Source: Burkholderiaceae bacterium
GTDB taxonomy: Bacteria > Pseudomonadota > Gammaproteobacteria > Burkholderiales > Burkholderiaceae_C
DNA length: 52,909 nucleotides
Reading direction: 5' to 3'
Assembly: GCA_023954035.1 (NCBI GenBank)
Contig: JAMLIT010000026.1
Span: 1 to 52,909, forward strand
Shown: positions 8,478 to 18,509 of the stretch, one piece after another
How positions within the stretch are numbered: position 1 is the stretch's first letter
How the letters are laid out: the number at the start of each line of letters is the position of its first letter
The notes under the pieces: generated by a model
What the model saw: only the letters and a program-made list of their open reading frames with translations
What the model was told of the DNA's origin: nothing
Databases searched by the model: none
Program-made: the position numbers and the translations under genes

Positions 8478-8487
8478 TAATATATTA
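8478..8487. promoter_or_regulatory. AT-rich palindrome, candidate operator/promoter of the hydroxyproline operon
   Basis: TAATATATTA is a perfect 10-bp palindrome inside a roughly 35-bp AT-rich island (8474-8510) in an otherwise GC-rich region, 73 bp upstream of the deaminase start. It is the only obvious promoter-like sequence between the operon and alaS, and the best place for the GntR protein and RNA polymerase to act. No clear -35/-10 pair could be fixed. Confidence 0.4.
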
Positions 8488-8675
8488 GAAAAATATCAAA
8501 ATGCGAACAAGGGTTTTCCCTTGATGGTGCACGCGGGGGCTGCCGCGCGGCGCGCAAAGGGCATGGGCCGCCTCCACTCGGGCTGCCTCCACCCCGTCAG
8601 CGACTTAAAATTGCGGGTTGCCCCGCCTGCGCGCAGTGCGCGGGCGCCCCGTTCCATTCCGCCGAGAACCGCCTC

Positions 8676-11297
8676 ATGACACGCCCCGCCTCCGTTGCCG
8701 ACATCCGAAAGAGCTTTCTGGACTTCTTTGCGTCCAAGGGCCATACGGTGGTGCCGTCAAGCTCGCTCGTCCCTGGCAACGACCCGACGCTGATGTTTAC
8801 CAATTCGGGCATGGTGCAGTTCAAGGACGTGTTCCTGGGCACGGACAAGCGTCCCTACGTGCGCGCTGCGTCGGTGCAGGCCTGCCTGCGGGCGGGTGGC
8901 AAGCACAACGACCTGGAGAACGTGGGCTACACCGCACGCCACCACACCTTCTTTGAGATGCTGGGCAACTGGAGTTTTGGCGATTACTTCAAGCGCGAAT
9001 CGCTGCACTGGGCCTGGGAGCTGCTGACGGAGGTCTACCAATTGCCCAAAGAGCGCCTGCTGGCCACCGTGTACCAGGAGGACGACGAGGCCTACGACAT
9101 CTGGACCAAAGAAATCGGCCTGCCGCCCGAGCGTGTGATCCGCATTGGCGACAACAAGGGCGGGCGCTACAAGAGCGACAACTTCTGGATGATGGCCGAC
9201 ACCGGCCCTTGTGGCCCGTGCAGCGAAATCTTCTATGACCACGGCGAGCACATTCCCGGCGGCCCGCCCGGCAGTCCCGAGGAAGACGGCGACCGTTTCA
9301 TTGAAATCTGGAACAACGTGTTCATGCAGTTCGACATGAAGGAAGACGGCAGCGTCACGCCCCTGCCCGCGCCCTGCGTGGACACCGGCATGGGCCTGGA
9401 GCGCCTGGCCGCCATCCTGCAGCACGTGCACAGCAACTACGAAATCGACCTGTTCGACGCGCTCATCCAGGCGGCCGCGCGCGAGACCGGCTGCGAGGAC
9501 CTGGCCAACCCTTCCCTCAAGGTCATTGCCGACCACATCCGCGCCACGGCGTTTTTGGTGGCCGACGGCGTCATCCCCGCCAGCGATGGGCGGGGCTATG
9601 TGCAGCGGCGCATCGTGCGCCGCGCCATTCGCCACGGCTACAAGCTGGGGCAAAAAGCGCCGTTCTTCCACAAGCTGGTCGCCGACCTGGCGCGGCTGAT
9701 GGGCGAGGCCTACCCCAAGCTGCGCGAGCAGGAGAGCCGCATCACCGCAGTGCTCAAGGCCGAGGAAGAGCGTTTCTTTGAGACTCTGGCCACCGGGATG
9801 GAAATTCTGGACGCGGCCCTGGTGGGCGATGCCAGCTTGCTGGCGGGCGAAGTGGCCTTCAAGCTGCACGACACCTACGGCTTCCCGCTGGACTTGACCA
9901 ACGACGTTTGCCGAGAGCGGGGCGTCCCGGTCGACGAGGCGGGTTTTCACGCTGCCATGGAGCGCCAGAAGGCCCAGGCCCGCGCGGCCGGCAAGTTCAA
10001 GATGGACAAGGCGCTGGAATACAGCGGCGCGGCGAACCAGTTCACCGGCTACGAACAGCTGGAAGAAACTGCAAAAATAGTAGCTATCTATGTAGACGGG
10101 ACAAGCGCTGCTGCCCTAAAACAAGGTGAAAACGGGGTGGTGGTGCTCAGCAGCACACCGTTCTACGCCGAAAGCGGCGGGCAGGTGGGCGACCAGGGCG
10201 AGCTCACCAGCGGCTCGGCCCGTTTCGTCGTCGACGACACGCAGAAAATCCGCGCCGACGTTTTCGGCCACCATGGCACGCTGGCAGCGGGCAGCCTCAA
10301 CGTGGGCGATACGGTGCAGGCGCAGGTCGATGCCGGGCAGCGCGCGGCCACCATGCGCAACCACTCGGTCACCCACCTGATGCACAAGGCGCTGCGCGAG
10401 GTGCTCGGCGAGCACGTGCAGCAAAAAGGCAGCCTGGTCGACGCCGACAAGACACGCTTTGACTTCACCCACAACGCGCCGCTCACCGACGCGCAGATTC
10501 GCGAGATCGAATTGCGCGTGAACCAGGAAATTCTGGCCAACCACGCCACGCAGGCGCGCGTGATGGACATCGAATCGGCCAAGGGCACGGGCGCCATGAT
10601 GCTTTTTGGCGAGAAGTACGGCGAGACGGTGCGCGTGCTCGACATCGGCAGCAGCCGGGAGCTGTGCGGCGGCACGCATGTGCAGCGCACGGGCGACATC
10701 GGGTTTTTCACCATCACCGCCGAAGGCGGCGTTGCAGCAGGCATTCGCCGGGTGGAGGCGGTCACTGGCCTGGCGGCCCTGGCTTACGTGCAAGGCATGG
10801 AGAGCACGCTGGGTGGCGTCGCGGGCACGCTCAAGGTGGCGCCCGGTGAAGTCCCGGCGCGGGTGGGTTCGCTGCTGGAGCAGATGCGCGGCCTGGAGCG
10901 CGAGATGGCAGCGCTCAAGGGGCGTCTGGCCTCGGCCCAGGGCGACGACCTGGTGAGCCAGGCGGTGGAGGTCAAGGGGCTCAAGGTGCTGGCGGCCGTG
11001 CTGCCCGGCGCCGACGCCAAGACCTTGCGCGAGACCATGGACAAGCTCAAGGACAAGCTCAAAACCGCCGCCATCGTGCTCGCTGCTGTGGCTGGCGACA
11101 AAGTGCAGTTGGCCGCTGGTGTGACCGCGGACAGCCTGGATCGCGTCAAGGCAGGCGAGCTGGTGAACTTCGTCGCACAACAGGTTGGCGGCAAGGGCGG
11201 CGGCAAGCCGGACATGGCGATGGCCGGCGGCACGGATGCTGCGGGCGTGCCCGCTGCGCTGGCGTCGGTGCCTGCGTGGGTGGCGCAACGCCTGTAA
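8676..11297 (+). CDS. alaS: Alanyl-tRNA synthetase
   Basis: 873 residues, the normal length. The class II catalytic core opens with [22 protein letters not shown] and includes [21 protein letters not shown]. The editing domain has the zinc-binding [12 protein letters not shown] and, about 100 residues on, [14 protein letters not shown]. The C-terminal domain ends around [13 protein letters not shown]. It charges tRNA-Ala and clears mischarged Ser and Gly. The stretch encoding about residues 466-482 lies in a copy of the dispersed repeat; the protein keeps its usual length there (compare FVDGK...AVVVL in the E. coli enzyme), so function is probably intact. The gene is divergent from the hydroxyproline operon and convergent with the diguanylate cyclase gene, 23 bp apart. 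Confidence 0.98.
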   Translation: MTRPASVADIRKSFLDFFASKGHTVVPSSSLVPGNDPTLMFTNSGMVQFKDVFLGTDKRPYVRAASVQACLRAGGKHNDLENVGYTARHHTFFEMLGNWSFGDYFKRESLHWAWELLTEVYQLPKERLLATVYQEDDEAYDIWTKEIGLPPERVIRIGDNKGGRYKSDNFWMMADTGPCGPCSEIFYDHGEHIPGGPPGSPEEDGDRFIEIWNNVFMQFDMKEDGSVTPLPAPCVDTGMGLERLAAILQHVHSNYEIDLFDALIQAAARETGCEDLANPSLKVIADHIRATAFLVADGVIPASDGRGYVQRRIVRRAIRHGYKLGQKAPFFHKLVADLARLMGEAYPKLREQESRITAVLKAEEERFFETLATGMEILDAALVGDASLLAGEVAFKLHDTYGFPLDLTNDVCRERGVPVDEAGFHAAMERQKAQARAAGKFKMDKALEYSGAANQFTGYEQLEETAKIVAIYVDGTSAAALKQGENGVVVLSSTPFYAESGGQVGDQGELTSGSARFVVDDTQKIRADVFGHHGTLAAGSLNVGDTVQAQVDAGQRAATMRNHSVTHLMHKALREVLGEHVQQKGSLVDADKTRFDFTHNAPLTDAQIREIELRVNQEILANHATQARVMDIESAKGTGAMMLFGEKYGETVRVLDIGSSRELCGGTHVQRTGDIGFFTITAEGGVAAGIRRVEAVTGLAALAYVQGMESTLGGVAGTLKVAPGEVPARVGSLLEQMRGLEREMAALKGRLASAQGDDLVSQAVEVKGLKVLAAVLPGADAKTLRETMDKLKDKLKTAAIVLAAVAGDKVQLAAGVTADSLDRVKAGELVNFVAQQVGGKGGGKPDMAMAGGTDAAGVPAALASVPAWVAQRL
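10072..10122 (-). repeat. Dispersed 50-bp repeat, copy inside alaS
   Basis: On the minus strand it reads GTTTTAGGGCAGCAGCGCTT, a variable middle, then ATAGATAGCTACTATTTTTG. Without gaps it matches the copy at 25491 at about 33 of the first 45 positions, starting with an identical GTTTTAGG. It is markedly richer in A/T than the surrounding gene. It is translated in frame on the other strand as part of alaS. Confidence 0.75.
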
Positions 11298-11320
11298 GCC
11301 GCGCCCTGACGCCGTCTTTT

Positions 11321-13711
11321 TTAAACCGCGAACTCGAAGCGGTTGCGTCCCGCGGCCTTGGCCGCGTACAGCGCGCCGTCGGCGCGTGCCAGCAACTCGG
11401 CTGGAGTGGCAGGCGGCGAGCTGGCGGCATGAAACGCGATGCCGATGCTGGTGGTGATCGACAGCGGCCGGCCGTGCACGTCAAATACCGGCCTCGCCAC
11501 CTGATCGACGATCTTTTGCGCCACGGCGCCGGCCACCTCCGTCCCGCAGAGGTTCTCCAGGACGACCACGAATTCGTCCCCCGCCAGGCGCACCGCCAGA
11601 TCGGTGGCGCGCACGCTGGCCTGCAGGCGCCGCGCGAACTCGCACAGCACCTCGTCGCCCGCGGCGTGCCCCAGGCTGTCGTTGATCGCCTTGAAATGGT
11701 CGATATCCAGATACATCACCGCCAGTGCGTCGCCACTGCGCCTGGCGCGTGCCAGCATCAAGGGAAGGGTCTCGTTGAATGCGACCCGGTTGGCCAGCAA
11801 CGTCAAGGGATCGACGCGCGCTTGCTGCGCGAGCGTGCGCTGCGCCGTTTTCAGGTCGGTGATGTTGGTGGTCATGACAACGACCCCCACCACCGCCCCG
11901 TGCTCGTCGCGCTCGGGCACGTAGATGCTGTGAGCGTCGCGAGGAACGCCGTTGACCATTCGTTCCGATTCAAATTCCACGCGCTCGCCCGCCAGGGCCT
12001 TCTTGAGCATGGGCTCGATCCGCGCGTAAAAGACGTCGCCCACCACCTCGCGCATGGTGCGCCCGATCATGTGCTCGGGCTCCTGGCTCCACCATTCCCG
12101 CACCGCGCTGTTGACGAAGCCAAAGCGCTCATTGGTGTCCAGATGTGCCACCAGCGCCGGAAGCGTGTCGGTGATGTCCTGGAGCAGCTTGCGGCTCGCT
12201 GCCACCCGCTCCTGGGCGGCGCGGCGCTCGGAAATGTCGCGCAGGAAGGCATGTGCGACGAAATGATCGCCCTGGTCCATCGCTGCTACCGACAGCTCGA
12301 CCGGAATCAGGCGCCCGTCGCGGTGCAGCGCGTTCAGTTCCGTGCGCCTGCCCACCAGTGGCCCGGTGCCCGAGCGAAAGAAGGCCGCCATGCCCGCCAG
12401 GCATCGCGAATGCATGGTGGCGGGCACCATCAGTTCGCTCAGCGACTGTCCCAGGGCTTGCTCGCGCGTATGGCCAAAAATCAGCTCCGCCTGGTGGTTC
12501 CACTCCGTGATGCGGGCCTGGCCGTCGATGGCTACGAAGGCGTCGCCTGCGTGCTCCAGCACGTCGCGCAGGTAGTTCTCGCTCGCCTCGAGCTGCTGGC
12601 GCGCCGCATGGCGCTCGGCCATCAAATGGTCGAAGCTGCGGGCAAGGTCGCCCAGTTCGTCGTCCGGATGTTCTGCCTCCAGTCGCTGGTAGTGCGTGGC
12701 CGCTTGCGTAGCCACGATATGCCGGTGCAGCCGACCCAGGGGCGCGAGCTGCCTGCGCAGGAGCAGCAGGCTCAACCCGCCCACCAGCAGCGACAAGGCG
12801 ACGGCGCCCAGCGCGGTCCAACGTTCCACGCGATGCAGGTCGGCAACGGCTTCCTCGTAGGGATAGTGGGTGCCGACAATCCAGTTGGTCTGGCGGGTCT
12901 GCTTGAAGGCGTACAGCGCGTGCACGCCCAGGCGGTTGATCGCGTCGGTCGTGCCCTCGAATCCGGCCACCGCGCGCGACGTGGCTTCGTTGTACCCGCC
13001 TTCGGCGTTGAAATGCTGAAGGATGCGCGACTTGCGCGGGCTGTGGATGACGATGCCGTCGGTGTTGGTGATGAAGACGTATCCGGTCTTGCCAAATTTC
13101 AGGTCGGCGATGTCGCCGAGAAAGTTGGGTTTTTCCAGCGTGATCTGTCCATTGATGACGTAGGCGATGCGGCCCTGTGCGTCGTGCACCGGCTGGGTCA
13201 TCAGCACCTGGGCCAGCCCCCGGCTGCGGTTGCGAATGGGGGGTGAGATGACGCCGGCGTCGCTGGCCAGCGTTTCAATGAAGTACGGACGGTCGGCCAG
13301 GTTGAGTTTGCCCAGCGCCTCAAGGCCCAGGTAGTTGGCCACCAGGTCCCCCTGTCGATCAAGCACGGTGACGTTGTCGAACACGTCCAGCAGCGCGGTG
13401 TGGCGCAGCAAAAAGGGCTGCAATTGAGCGGTGCCGCGCAGCTGCAGGGCCTCCAGGGATTCGGCAAAGGCTTTGAGGACCACGCGGCGGCTGATGAATT
13501 TCTGATCGATCGCGTCGGCAATGGCCTCGGTGCGCCGCATCTGGTCGCTGGCGATCTCCTCCAGGGTATTGCTCTTGATGTAGAAAAATGCGCCCGTGGC
13601 GACGCCGAGCGTGCTGAGCAGGGCGAGCAGCATGACGCTCAGCGTCAGTCGGGCGCGCAGAGTCAGGCGCGGCCAGCGCCGGGCGGAGGTGGCCGTTGCG
13701 TCGGTCGCCAT
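11321..13711 (-). CDS. Membrane diguanylate cyclase: dCache sensor, HAMP, two PAS, GGDEF
   Basis: 796 residues. A transmembrane helix (about 19-46, RARLTLSVMLLALLSTLGVATG) precedes a periplasmic dCache-like sensor (about 47-285, with DRPYFIETLAS and NTDGIVIHSPRK). A second helix (about 297-318) leads to a HAMP region and two PAS domains (about 375-490 and 505-625, ending in FLRDISERRAA and TNITDLKTA). The C-terminal cyclase domain starts at DPLTLLANR and carries AGDEF (710-714) in place of GGDEF; A in the first position is usually compatible with activity. It probably makes c-di-GMP in response to an outside ligand. The gene starts 11 bp after the stop of the preceding cyclase gene, so the two are co-transcribed. 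Confidence 0.92.
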   Translation of the reverse strand: MATDATATSARRWPRLTLRARLTLSVMLLALLSTLGVATGAFFYIKSNTLEEIASDQMRRTEAIADAIDQKFISRRVVLKAFAESLEALQLRGTAQLQPFLLRHTALLDVFDNVTVLDRQGDLVANYLGLEALGKLNLADRPYFIETLASDAGVISPPIRNRSRGLAQVLMTQPVHDAQGRIAYVINGQITLEKPNFLGDIADLKFGKTGYVFITNTDGIVIHSPRKSRILQHFNAEGGYNEATSRAVAGFEGTTDAINRLGVHALYAFKQTRQTNWIVGTHYPYEEAVADLHRVERWTALGAVALSLLVGGLSLLLLRRQLAPLGRLHRHIVATQAATHYQRLEAEHPDDELGDLARSFDHLMAERHAARQQLEASENYLRDVLEHAGDAFVAIDGQARITEWNHQAELIFGHTREQALGQSLSELMVPATMHSRCLAGMAAFFRSGTGPLVGRRTELNALHRDGRLIPVELSVAAMDQGDHFVAHAFLRDISERRAAQERVAASRKLLQDITDTLPALVAHLDTNERFGFVNSAVREWWSQEPEHMIGRTMREVVGDVFYARIEPMLKKALAGERVEFESERMVNGVPRDAHSIYVPERDEHGAVVGVVVMTTNITDLKTAQRTLAQQARVDPLTLLANRVAFNETLPLMLARARRSGDALAVMYLDIDHFKAINDSLGHAAGDEVLCEFARRLQASVRATDLAVRLAGDEFVVVLENLCGTEVAGAVAQKIVDQVARPVFDVHGRPLSITTSIGIAFHAASSPPATPAELLARADGALYAAKAAGRNRFEFAV

Positions 13712-13722
13712 GGCCCCGCCCC

Positions 13723-14772
13723 TCAGAACAACTCGACGTCTTCGTTGCTGATCTTGGGCGCCAGGGAGCCGCTGATGACCAGGTCGTCGTAGTAGCAGAC
13801 CCGGTTGCGGCCGTTTTCCTTGGCGAAATACAGGGCCTGGTCGGCCTTGCCCAGGATTTCCACCGGTGCGCCGGTGTCGGTGGAAACAAAGCCCAGGCTC
13901 ACGGTGATTTGACCCACCTGCGGGAAGGGGTAGGACTCCACTGTGGTGCGAAAGCGATTGAAGACGCGGTGGGCCGTCTCCAGTGTGGTCGAGCGCAGCA
14001 GCACCACAAACTCTTCCCCACCGAAGCGGAAGATGCGGTCCTGGCTGCGAAAGGAGTTGCGCAGGATGTTGGCCACCAAGATGAGCACCTCGTCACCGTA
14101 GAGGTGGCCAAAGCGGTCGTTGACGAGTTTGAAGTGGTCGATGTCGACCACCGCCAACCAGTGCCGTGCGCCAGCCGTGGGGGCTGCGCGTGCGTCGGGG
14201 CTCCCGTCGGGGCGCAGCGAAGGCGGCATCTCCGACGGCGCGCTGCCCGCTTGCCGGGCAAACTGCTCGTCAAAGGTCTTGCGGTTGAGCAGGCCGGTGA
14301 GCGCGTCGCGCTCGCTGTAGTCCAGCAGGCTCTGGTAGTTCTGATAGACCTGAAAAATGCCGGTGATGACGTGCAATTGCTGCGCAGAGAACGGGCGTGA
14401 CTGGGTGATTTCCAGGCAGCTCGTCACCTTCTCCTGCATCCAGACGGGCAGCCACAAACGGTGGCGCCCCTTGCCCAAGGTCGCTTTGGCACTGCCCTCA
14501 TGCCGCGCGATGCATTCCTGCAGCTCGGGCAGTTCGCCCAGCGGCACCCGGTTCGGGTCGTGCGCCGCTTCCATGGTTCCGGTCAGCCAGCGGCCGTTCT
14601 CCAGCCAGGTGCGCGGGCGCACGTGCAGCTGGTCATTGGCGGAGAACACCTCGAGCGCACGCACTTCCAGAATGCCGGCGAGCTCCTGGAGGGTGGACAG
14701 CACCGACACCTCCAGGCGCAAGTGGTCCCGGTGGCCGGTCATTTCCACCAGGTTCTGCAGGATCGGGGACAT
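13723..14772 (-). CDS. Cytoplasmic diguanylate cyclase with GAF-like N-terminus
   Basis: 349 residues from the ATG at 14772. A GAF-like sensor (about 1-150) comes before a GGDEF domain with DALTGLLNRKTF and an intact GGEEF (residues 251-255). A Pro/Ala-rich insert of about 30 residues splits the early part of the cyclase domain, between ARQAG and HWLAVVDIDHFK, which is unusual. A TTG two codons upstream (14778) is better spaced (9 bp) from the AAAGGA ribosome binding site than the ATG (15 bp), so the start could be TTG. No membrane segment is seen. It follows trmB by about 20 bp and precedes another cyclase gene by 11 bp, forming the end of the gluQ-trmB operon. Confidence 0.92.
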   Translation of the reverse strand: MSPILQNLVEMTGHRDHLRLEVSVLSTLQELAGILEVRALEVFSANDQLHVRPRTWLENGRWLTGTMEAAHDPNRVPLGELPELQECIARHEGSAKATLGKGRHRLWLPVWMQEKVTSCLEITQSRPFSAQQLHVITGIFQVYQNYQSLLDYSERDALTGLLNRKTFDEQFARQAGSAPSEMPPSLRPDGSPDARAAPTAGARHWLAVVDIDHFKLVNDRFGHLYGDEVLILVANILRNSFRSQDRIFRFGGEEFVVLLRSTTLETAHRVFNRFRTTVESYPFPQVGQITVSLGFVSTDTGAPVEILGKADQALYFAKENGRNRVCYYDDLVISGSLAPKISNEDVELF

Positions 14773-14796
14773 GGTCAAGGGAGTCTTTCCTTTGCG

Positions 14797-15519
14797 TCAG
14801 GCGTGCCGCACGAACAACAGGTCCCAGACGCCGTGTCCCAACTTCAACCCGCGGTTCTCGAACTTCGTCAGCGGCCGATAACCCGGCTGGGGCGCATAGT
14901 CTGACACAGTGTTGCTCAGCAGAGGCTCGGCGCGGAGCACCTCCAGCATCTGCTGCGCATAGGGCTGCCAGTCGGTCGCGCAGTGCAGGTAGCCGCCCGG
15001 CGTCAGGCGCGAAGCCAGCCGGGTCACCAAAGGCGGCTGGATCAAACGGCGCTTGTGGTGCTTTTTCTTGTGCCAGGGATCGGGAAAAAAGATGTGCACT
15101 CCCGCCAGGCTGGCCGGCGCGATCATGTGCTCAAGGACTTCGACGGCGTCGTGCTGCACGATGCGGATGTTGGTCTGCCCCTGCTCGGCAATGCGCTTGA
15201 GCAGCGCTCCCACACCAGCCTCGTGCACCTCGCAGCAAAGAAAGTTGTCCTGCGGCCGCACGCTGGCGATATGGGCCGTCGCCTCACCCATGCCAAAGCC
15301 GATCTCCAGGATCAGCGGCGCGCTACGGCCAAACACGGCGGCGGGCTCGAGCACCGCAGAACGAAACGGCACGAGCAACTGCGGTCCCAGGCGCTCGAAG
15401 GCGCGCGCTTGCGCCGCCGTCGTGCGCCCCGCGCGGCGCACAAAGCTCTTGATGGTTTTGGGGTGGGCGACCCCAGGCGGGGCGCCGGCGGTATCGGTGT
15501 CTGCAGCAAAAGATGTCAC
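14797..15519 (-). CDS. trmB: tRNA (guanine-N7-)-methyltransferase
   Basis: 240 residues from a GTG start. The SAM-binding motif is [16 protein letters not shown]; the family signature [17 protein letters not shown] and [23 protein letters not shown] follow. It methylates G46 of the tRNA variable loop. The GTG at 15519-15517 overlaps the gluQ stop codon in GTGA. That overlap, and the length close to the 239 residues of the E. coli protein, decide the start. Longer readings upstream run through gluQ and are not credible. Downstream, at about 20 bp, comes a diguanylate cyclase gene. Confidence 0.95.
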   Translation of the reverse strand: MTSFAADTDTAGAPPGVAHPKTIKSFVRRAGRTTAAQARAFERLGPQLLVPFRSAVLEPAAVFGRSAPLILEIGFGMGEATAHIASVRPQDNFLCCEVHEAGVGALLKRIAEQGQTNIRIVQHDAVEVLEHMIAPASLAGVHIFFPDPWHKKKHHKRRLIQPPLVTRLASRLTPGGYLHCATDWQPYAQQMLEVLRAEPLLSNTVSDYAPQPGYRPLTKFENRGLKLGHGVWDLLFVRHA

Positions 15520-16466
15520 GGGGCGGGATTGTAAAGAGCGCGCCAGGCCATGACCCAGTGTGCCAGCGCATCGGCGGCGCGGGTTTGCGCTGGAACAGAA
15601 GACAGCCCCAGCACGCGCGCCGCGCCTTGCAGCGCCTGCAGCGGCTCGGAGGTCTGCAGTGCCGGTGCACCATGCTGCTTGGAGAGCTTTTCGCCGTCTG
15701 CGCCGCGCACCAGCGGCGTGTGCAGATAGCGCGGCGTTGGCAGGCCAAGCGCCGCTTGCAGCAGCATTTGGCGCGGCGTGTTGTCGGCCAGATCCTCGCC
15801 ACGCACGACATGGGTGATGGTTTGAAAGGCGTCGTCCACCACCACCGCAAGCTGGTAAGCCCACAAACCGTCGGCACGGCGCAGCACGAAGTCGCCTACT
15901 TCGGCTGGCACGTTCTGCGTTTGCACGCCCAGGCGCCGGTCGGTCCATGCGAGGCGGTCGTTTGCTATTGAAAATCTAGCTACTTGCCTTAGTCCCGCGT
16001 GCGCTAGAAGCCATTTTGACCAATATTTTTCGCATGCAAAGCGCCAGGCGCGTGGCGCGCGCCCCTGGAGCCCTGCGCGGCAGGTCCCGGGATAGGGCAG
16101 GGGGCGGTGGCGCGTGGGGGTGCGGCCGGCTGCGGCGTGGGCAGCGGCGACCTCGGCGCGCGAGCAGGCGCAGGGGTAGGCGAGGCCGCCGGCCACCAGC
16201 GCGTCGAGGGCGTCCTGGTAGGCGCGCGTGCGCCGCGACTGCCACAGAGGCGCCTCGTCGGCGCGCAGGCCGAGCGCATCGAGCTGACCCAGTATGGTGC
16301 GCGCCGCCTGCGCGCTGCATCGCGGCGTGTCCACGTCTTCCATGCGGACCAGCCAGCGGCCGCCGGCGGCCCGCGCATCCAGCCAGCTGGCCAGGGCGGC
16401 GACCAGCGAGCCTGTGTGCAGCGGCCCGGTCGGCGATGGGGCAAAGCGGCCCACGTAGCCCGCCAC
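15516..16466 (-). CDS. gluQ: Glutamyl-Q tRNA(Asp) synthetase
   Basis: 316 residues. The class I motif is [16 protein letters not shown] and the KMSKS-like loop is [29 protein letters not shown] and the zinc-site cysteines CACSRAE fit the GluX/GluQ family. It lacks the anticodon-binding domain of GltX and attaches glutamate to queuosine in tRNA-Asp. Residues about 148-168 (around [10 protein letters not shown]) are encoded by the dispersed repeat and look like an extra loop between ARAWRF and LAWTDRRLG; relatives have a shorter link there. The start is GTG at 16466, 3 bp after the stop of the upstream gene. Its TGA overlaps the trmB GTG. Confidence 0.93.
   Translation of the reverse strand: MAGYVGRFAPSPTGPLHTGSLVAALASWLDARAAGGRWLVRMEDVDTPRCSAQAARTILGQLDALGLRADEAPLWQSRRTRAYQDALDALVAGGLAYPCACSRAEVAAAHAAAGRTPTRHRPLPYPGTCRAGLQGRAPRAWRFACEKYWSKWLLAHAGLRQVARFSIANDRLAWTDRRLGVQTQNVPAEVGDFVLRRADGLWAYQLAVVVDDAFQTITHVVRGEDLADNTPRQMLLQAALGLPTPRYLHTPLVRGADGEKLSKQHGAPALQTSEPLQALQGAARVLGLSSVPAQTRAADALAHWVMAWRALYNPAP
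15970..16018 (-). repeat. Dispersed 50-bp repeat, copy inside gluQ
   Basis: On the minus strand it reads CAAAATGGCTTCTAGCGC, a variable middle, then GCAAGTAGCTAGATTTTC. It shares block order with the copies at 25491, 38957 and 40397 (ATGGCT-TCTAGCGC, then TAGCTA, then an A/T run). It lies in the same orientation as gluQ and is translated in frame. Confidence 0.7.
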
Positions 16467-16469
16467 GGC

Positions 16470-17573
16470 TCAGGCTGCGGCGAGCGCCAGCTCCAGCCCG
16501 GAGACGAAGGCGTCTTCCACCCGGTGCCCCAGGCACCAGTCGCCGCACATGCCCAGACCTTCGGCGCCATTCCAGACATGGCTGCAGCCCAGCGGCTCCA
16601 GGGTTTGCGCCTGCTCCCAGCACACGGCGTGGGCATAGGCGGGCTCGGCGTGAATGCCGGTAATTTCGGCAAAGGCCTTGAGCAGCTTGCCTTTGACGCG
16701 CTGCTCGTCGTCGTGCAGATGCTCGCGCGACCATTCGGGGCTGGCCTGCACCGTCCAGCGCTCGACTTCGCTGCGCCGCGGCTTGGACGATTCGCGCGCC
16801 AGCCAGGCGACGCGGTGGTGCGTGCTGCGCGCAGCGCTCCACTGCGGCCCCAACGTGGTCAGGCCGGGGCGCACCGCCTGCGGGTAGGCCAGCATCAGCG
16901 TCCAGCACGGGGCGGTGCGCACGTCGGCAACCGCGGCGGCCAGGCCGGCGTCCAGGCCGCTGGCCCGCAACAGCGCAGCAGCGTGCTCGGCCGCTTGCGC
17001 CAGCAGCACGGCGTCGAACCCGGCGAACACCTGCGATCCGCCGTCGCCCGTGCAGGTGCGCAATTGCCAGCCGGGCGCGCGCAGCGCGTCGCGTTCGATC
17101 CCGGTGACGCGCTGCCCGGTGTGCAGGCGGCCGGCCTGCGCGAGAGGCTCGGCCCACGCGCTGACCAGGTCTTCCATGCCGGGACAGGCCACCCAGTGGG
17201 GCTCGGACACCGGCAAGCTGGCTGCCGCGACACGGCCTGCGGCGTCCAGCACCCGGATGGCATTGGCGCCCCAGGGGCGGCAGACCTGGGGCACGGTGGC
17301 CAGCGCGGTGGCAAAACGCGCGTCGCGCACGGTGAAGTACTGCGCACCGGCGTCAAAGCTGCCAAACGGCGTCTGCAGGCTGGCCATGCGTCCGCCGGGG
17401 CGCCCCGCCTTTTCAAACAGCGAAACTTCGTGTCCGGCCTGCACCAGGGTGCGAGCGCAGGCCACGCCGGCCATGCCCGCACCGACGATGGCGAAATGGC
17501 GTGGTGTGCGATGAGGCGCCGGCGCGCTGGCGCTGCGCTTGGGGCGGGACGCGGAAGAAGGGCGAGAGCGCAT
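16470..17573 (-). CDS. NAD(P)/FAD-dependent oxidoreductase, renalase/amine-oxidase-like (COG3380 type)
   Basis: 367 residues. After a basic, Ser/Pro-rich N-terminal stretch of about 25 residues comes the FAD motif FAIVGAGMAGVACARTLVQ with the acidic end of the second strand in SLFEKAGRPGGRM. The family-typical FDAGAQYFTVRD and the C-terminal GLGMCGDWCLGHRVEDAFVSGLELA (flavin contact) are present. The substrate is unknown; bacterial renalase-like proteins oxidise off-path NAD(P)H forms, but that cannot be read here. AAGGA ends 4 bp before the ATG. It lies upstream of gluQ with a 3-bp gap and is probably co-transcribed. Confidence 0.85.
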   Translation of the reverse strand: MRSRPSSASRPKRSASAPAPHRTPRHFAIVGAGMAGVACARTLVQAGHEVSLFEKAGRPGGRMASLQTPFGSFDAGAQYFTVRDARFATALATVPQVCRPWGANAIRVLDAAGRVAAASLPVSEPHWVACPGMEDLVSAWAEPLAQAGRLHTGQRVTGIERDALRAPGWQLRTCTGDGGSQVFAGFDAVLLAQAAEHAAALLRASGLDAGLAAAVADVRTAPCWTLMLAYPQAVRPGLTTLGPQWSAARSTHHRVAWLARESSKPRRSEVERWTVQASPEWSREHLHDDEQRVKGKLLKAFAEITGIHAEPAYAHAVCWEQAQTLEPLGCSHVWNGAEGLGMCGDWCLGHRVEDAFVSGLELALAAA

Positions 17574-17657
17574 GCGGTTCCTTGGGGCGGTATGGGGGTA
17601 GTGAATTCACTCTAACGCAGTGCTGGCGCGTGCGGCGCATGCCAAGGCGGGTGCGGG

Positions 17658-18500
17658 TCAGGTACGCTGCAGCAGCGCCTCTTCGACCTTGCCGGCCAAT
17701 TGGGACACCGCCAGGGCGGCCGGGCAACCGGGCGTCTGCAGCAGCAGCAACTGGCGCCGCATGACGGCTTCTCGCACGGTGGGGTCGACGGGGATGTCGC
17801 CCATGTGCATCAGGCGCACGGGCTTGCCCGAAGCGCTGCTGACGAAGCGATCGAGCACCTGCTGCAACTGGCTGGTGATGGCACGCCCGTCACCTGGCCG
17901 CGCGGCCTGGTTGACGACGAAGCGCACGTGCTGGCGTTTTTGCTGCACTGCAAGCACCTTGATCGCCGCGTACGCGTCGGTCAGCGAGGTGGGCTCCGGG
18001 GTGGCGACGATCATCACCTCCGAAGCCAGCGAGACGGAAAACAACACGACGTCGGAAATGCCGGCACCGGTGTCGAGCAGGATGACGTCAAAGCGCGGCG
18101 TGAGCGTTTCGATCACGCTCAGGAACTGGTTGCGCACTTCGGGCGTGAGCCGCGAATACTCGACCATGCCGGAGCCTGCGAGCACCACCGAAAAACCGCC
18201 CGGCGCTGCAATCACGGCTTCGTCCAGCGTGGCCTTGCCGGTAAAGACGTCGTGCAAGGTGATCTTGGGATGCAGGTTGAGCACCACGTCGAGGTTGGCC
18301 AGGCCCAGGTCCGCGTCGAGCACCAGCACGCGCTGGCCGCGCCGCGTCAACGCTGCGGCCAGATTGGCCGACACGAAGGTCTTGCCAACCCCGCCCTTGC
18401 CGCTGGTGATGGCGATGATGCGCGCGCCGGCCGCCGGGCCAGATGCTGGCGCTGGCTGCCTGGCGGACGGCTTGGAAGAAGGAGACTGCGCATCGCTCAT
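17658..18500 (-). CDS. MinD/ParA-type ATPase, FleN (FlhG)-like
   Basis: 280 residues. A flexible Ser/Ala/Pro N-terminus of about 26 residues precedes the deviant Walker A motif SGKGGVGKT (33-41). Walker A' is DADLGLANLDVVL, and DVILLDTGAGISDVVL is the switch region, with GAG as in FleN proteins. FleN-type ATPases set flagellar number and in some species bind c-di-GMP through FleQ. No flagellar structural genes are in the window. The gene follows a diguanylate cyclase gene by 9 bp, which ties it to c-di-GMP. Assignment to the family is firm; the role is inference. Confidence 0.85.
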   Translation of the reverse strand: MSDAQSPSSKPSARQPAPASGPAAGARIIAITSGKGGVGKTFVSANLAAALTRRGQRVLVLDADLGLANLDVVLNLHPKITLHDVFTGKATLDEAVIAAPGGFSVVLAGSGMVEYSRLTPEVRNQFLSVIETLTPRFDVILLDTGAGISDVVLFSVSLASEVMIVATPEPTSLTDAYAAIKVLAVQQKRQHVRFVVNQAARPGDGRAITSQLQQVLDRFVSSASGKPVRLMHMGDIPVDPTVREAVMRRQLLLLQTPGCPAALAVSQLAGKVEEALLQRT

Positions 18501-18509
18501 GAATCGCTT

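Noticed and set aside
10072-10122. Repeat in alaS as a disrupting insertion
   Set aside because: The reading frame is open and the segment has the same length as in the E. coli enzyme, so the gene is most likely functional.
11298-11320. T-run after alaS as a rho-independent terminator
   Set aside because: No stable stem precedes the six T residues in the 23-bp gap.
11276-13246. 656-codon open reading on the plus strand
   Set aside because: It is antisense to the dCache-PAS-GGDEF gene, has low-complexity composition typical of GC-rich shadow frames, and no family motif.
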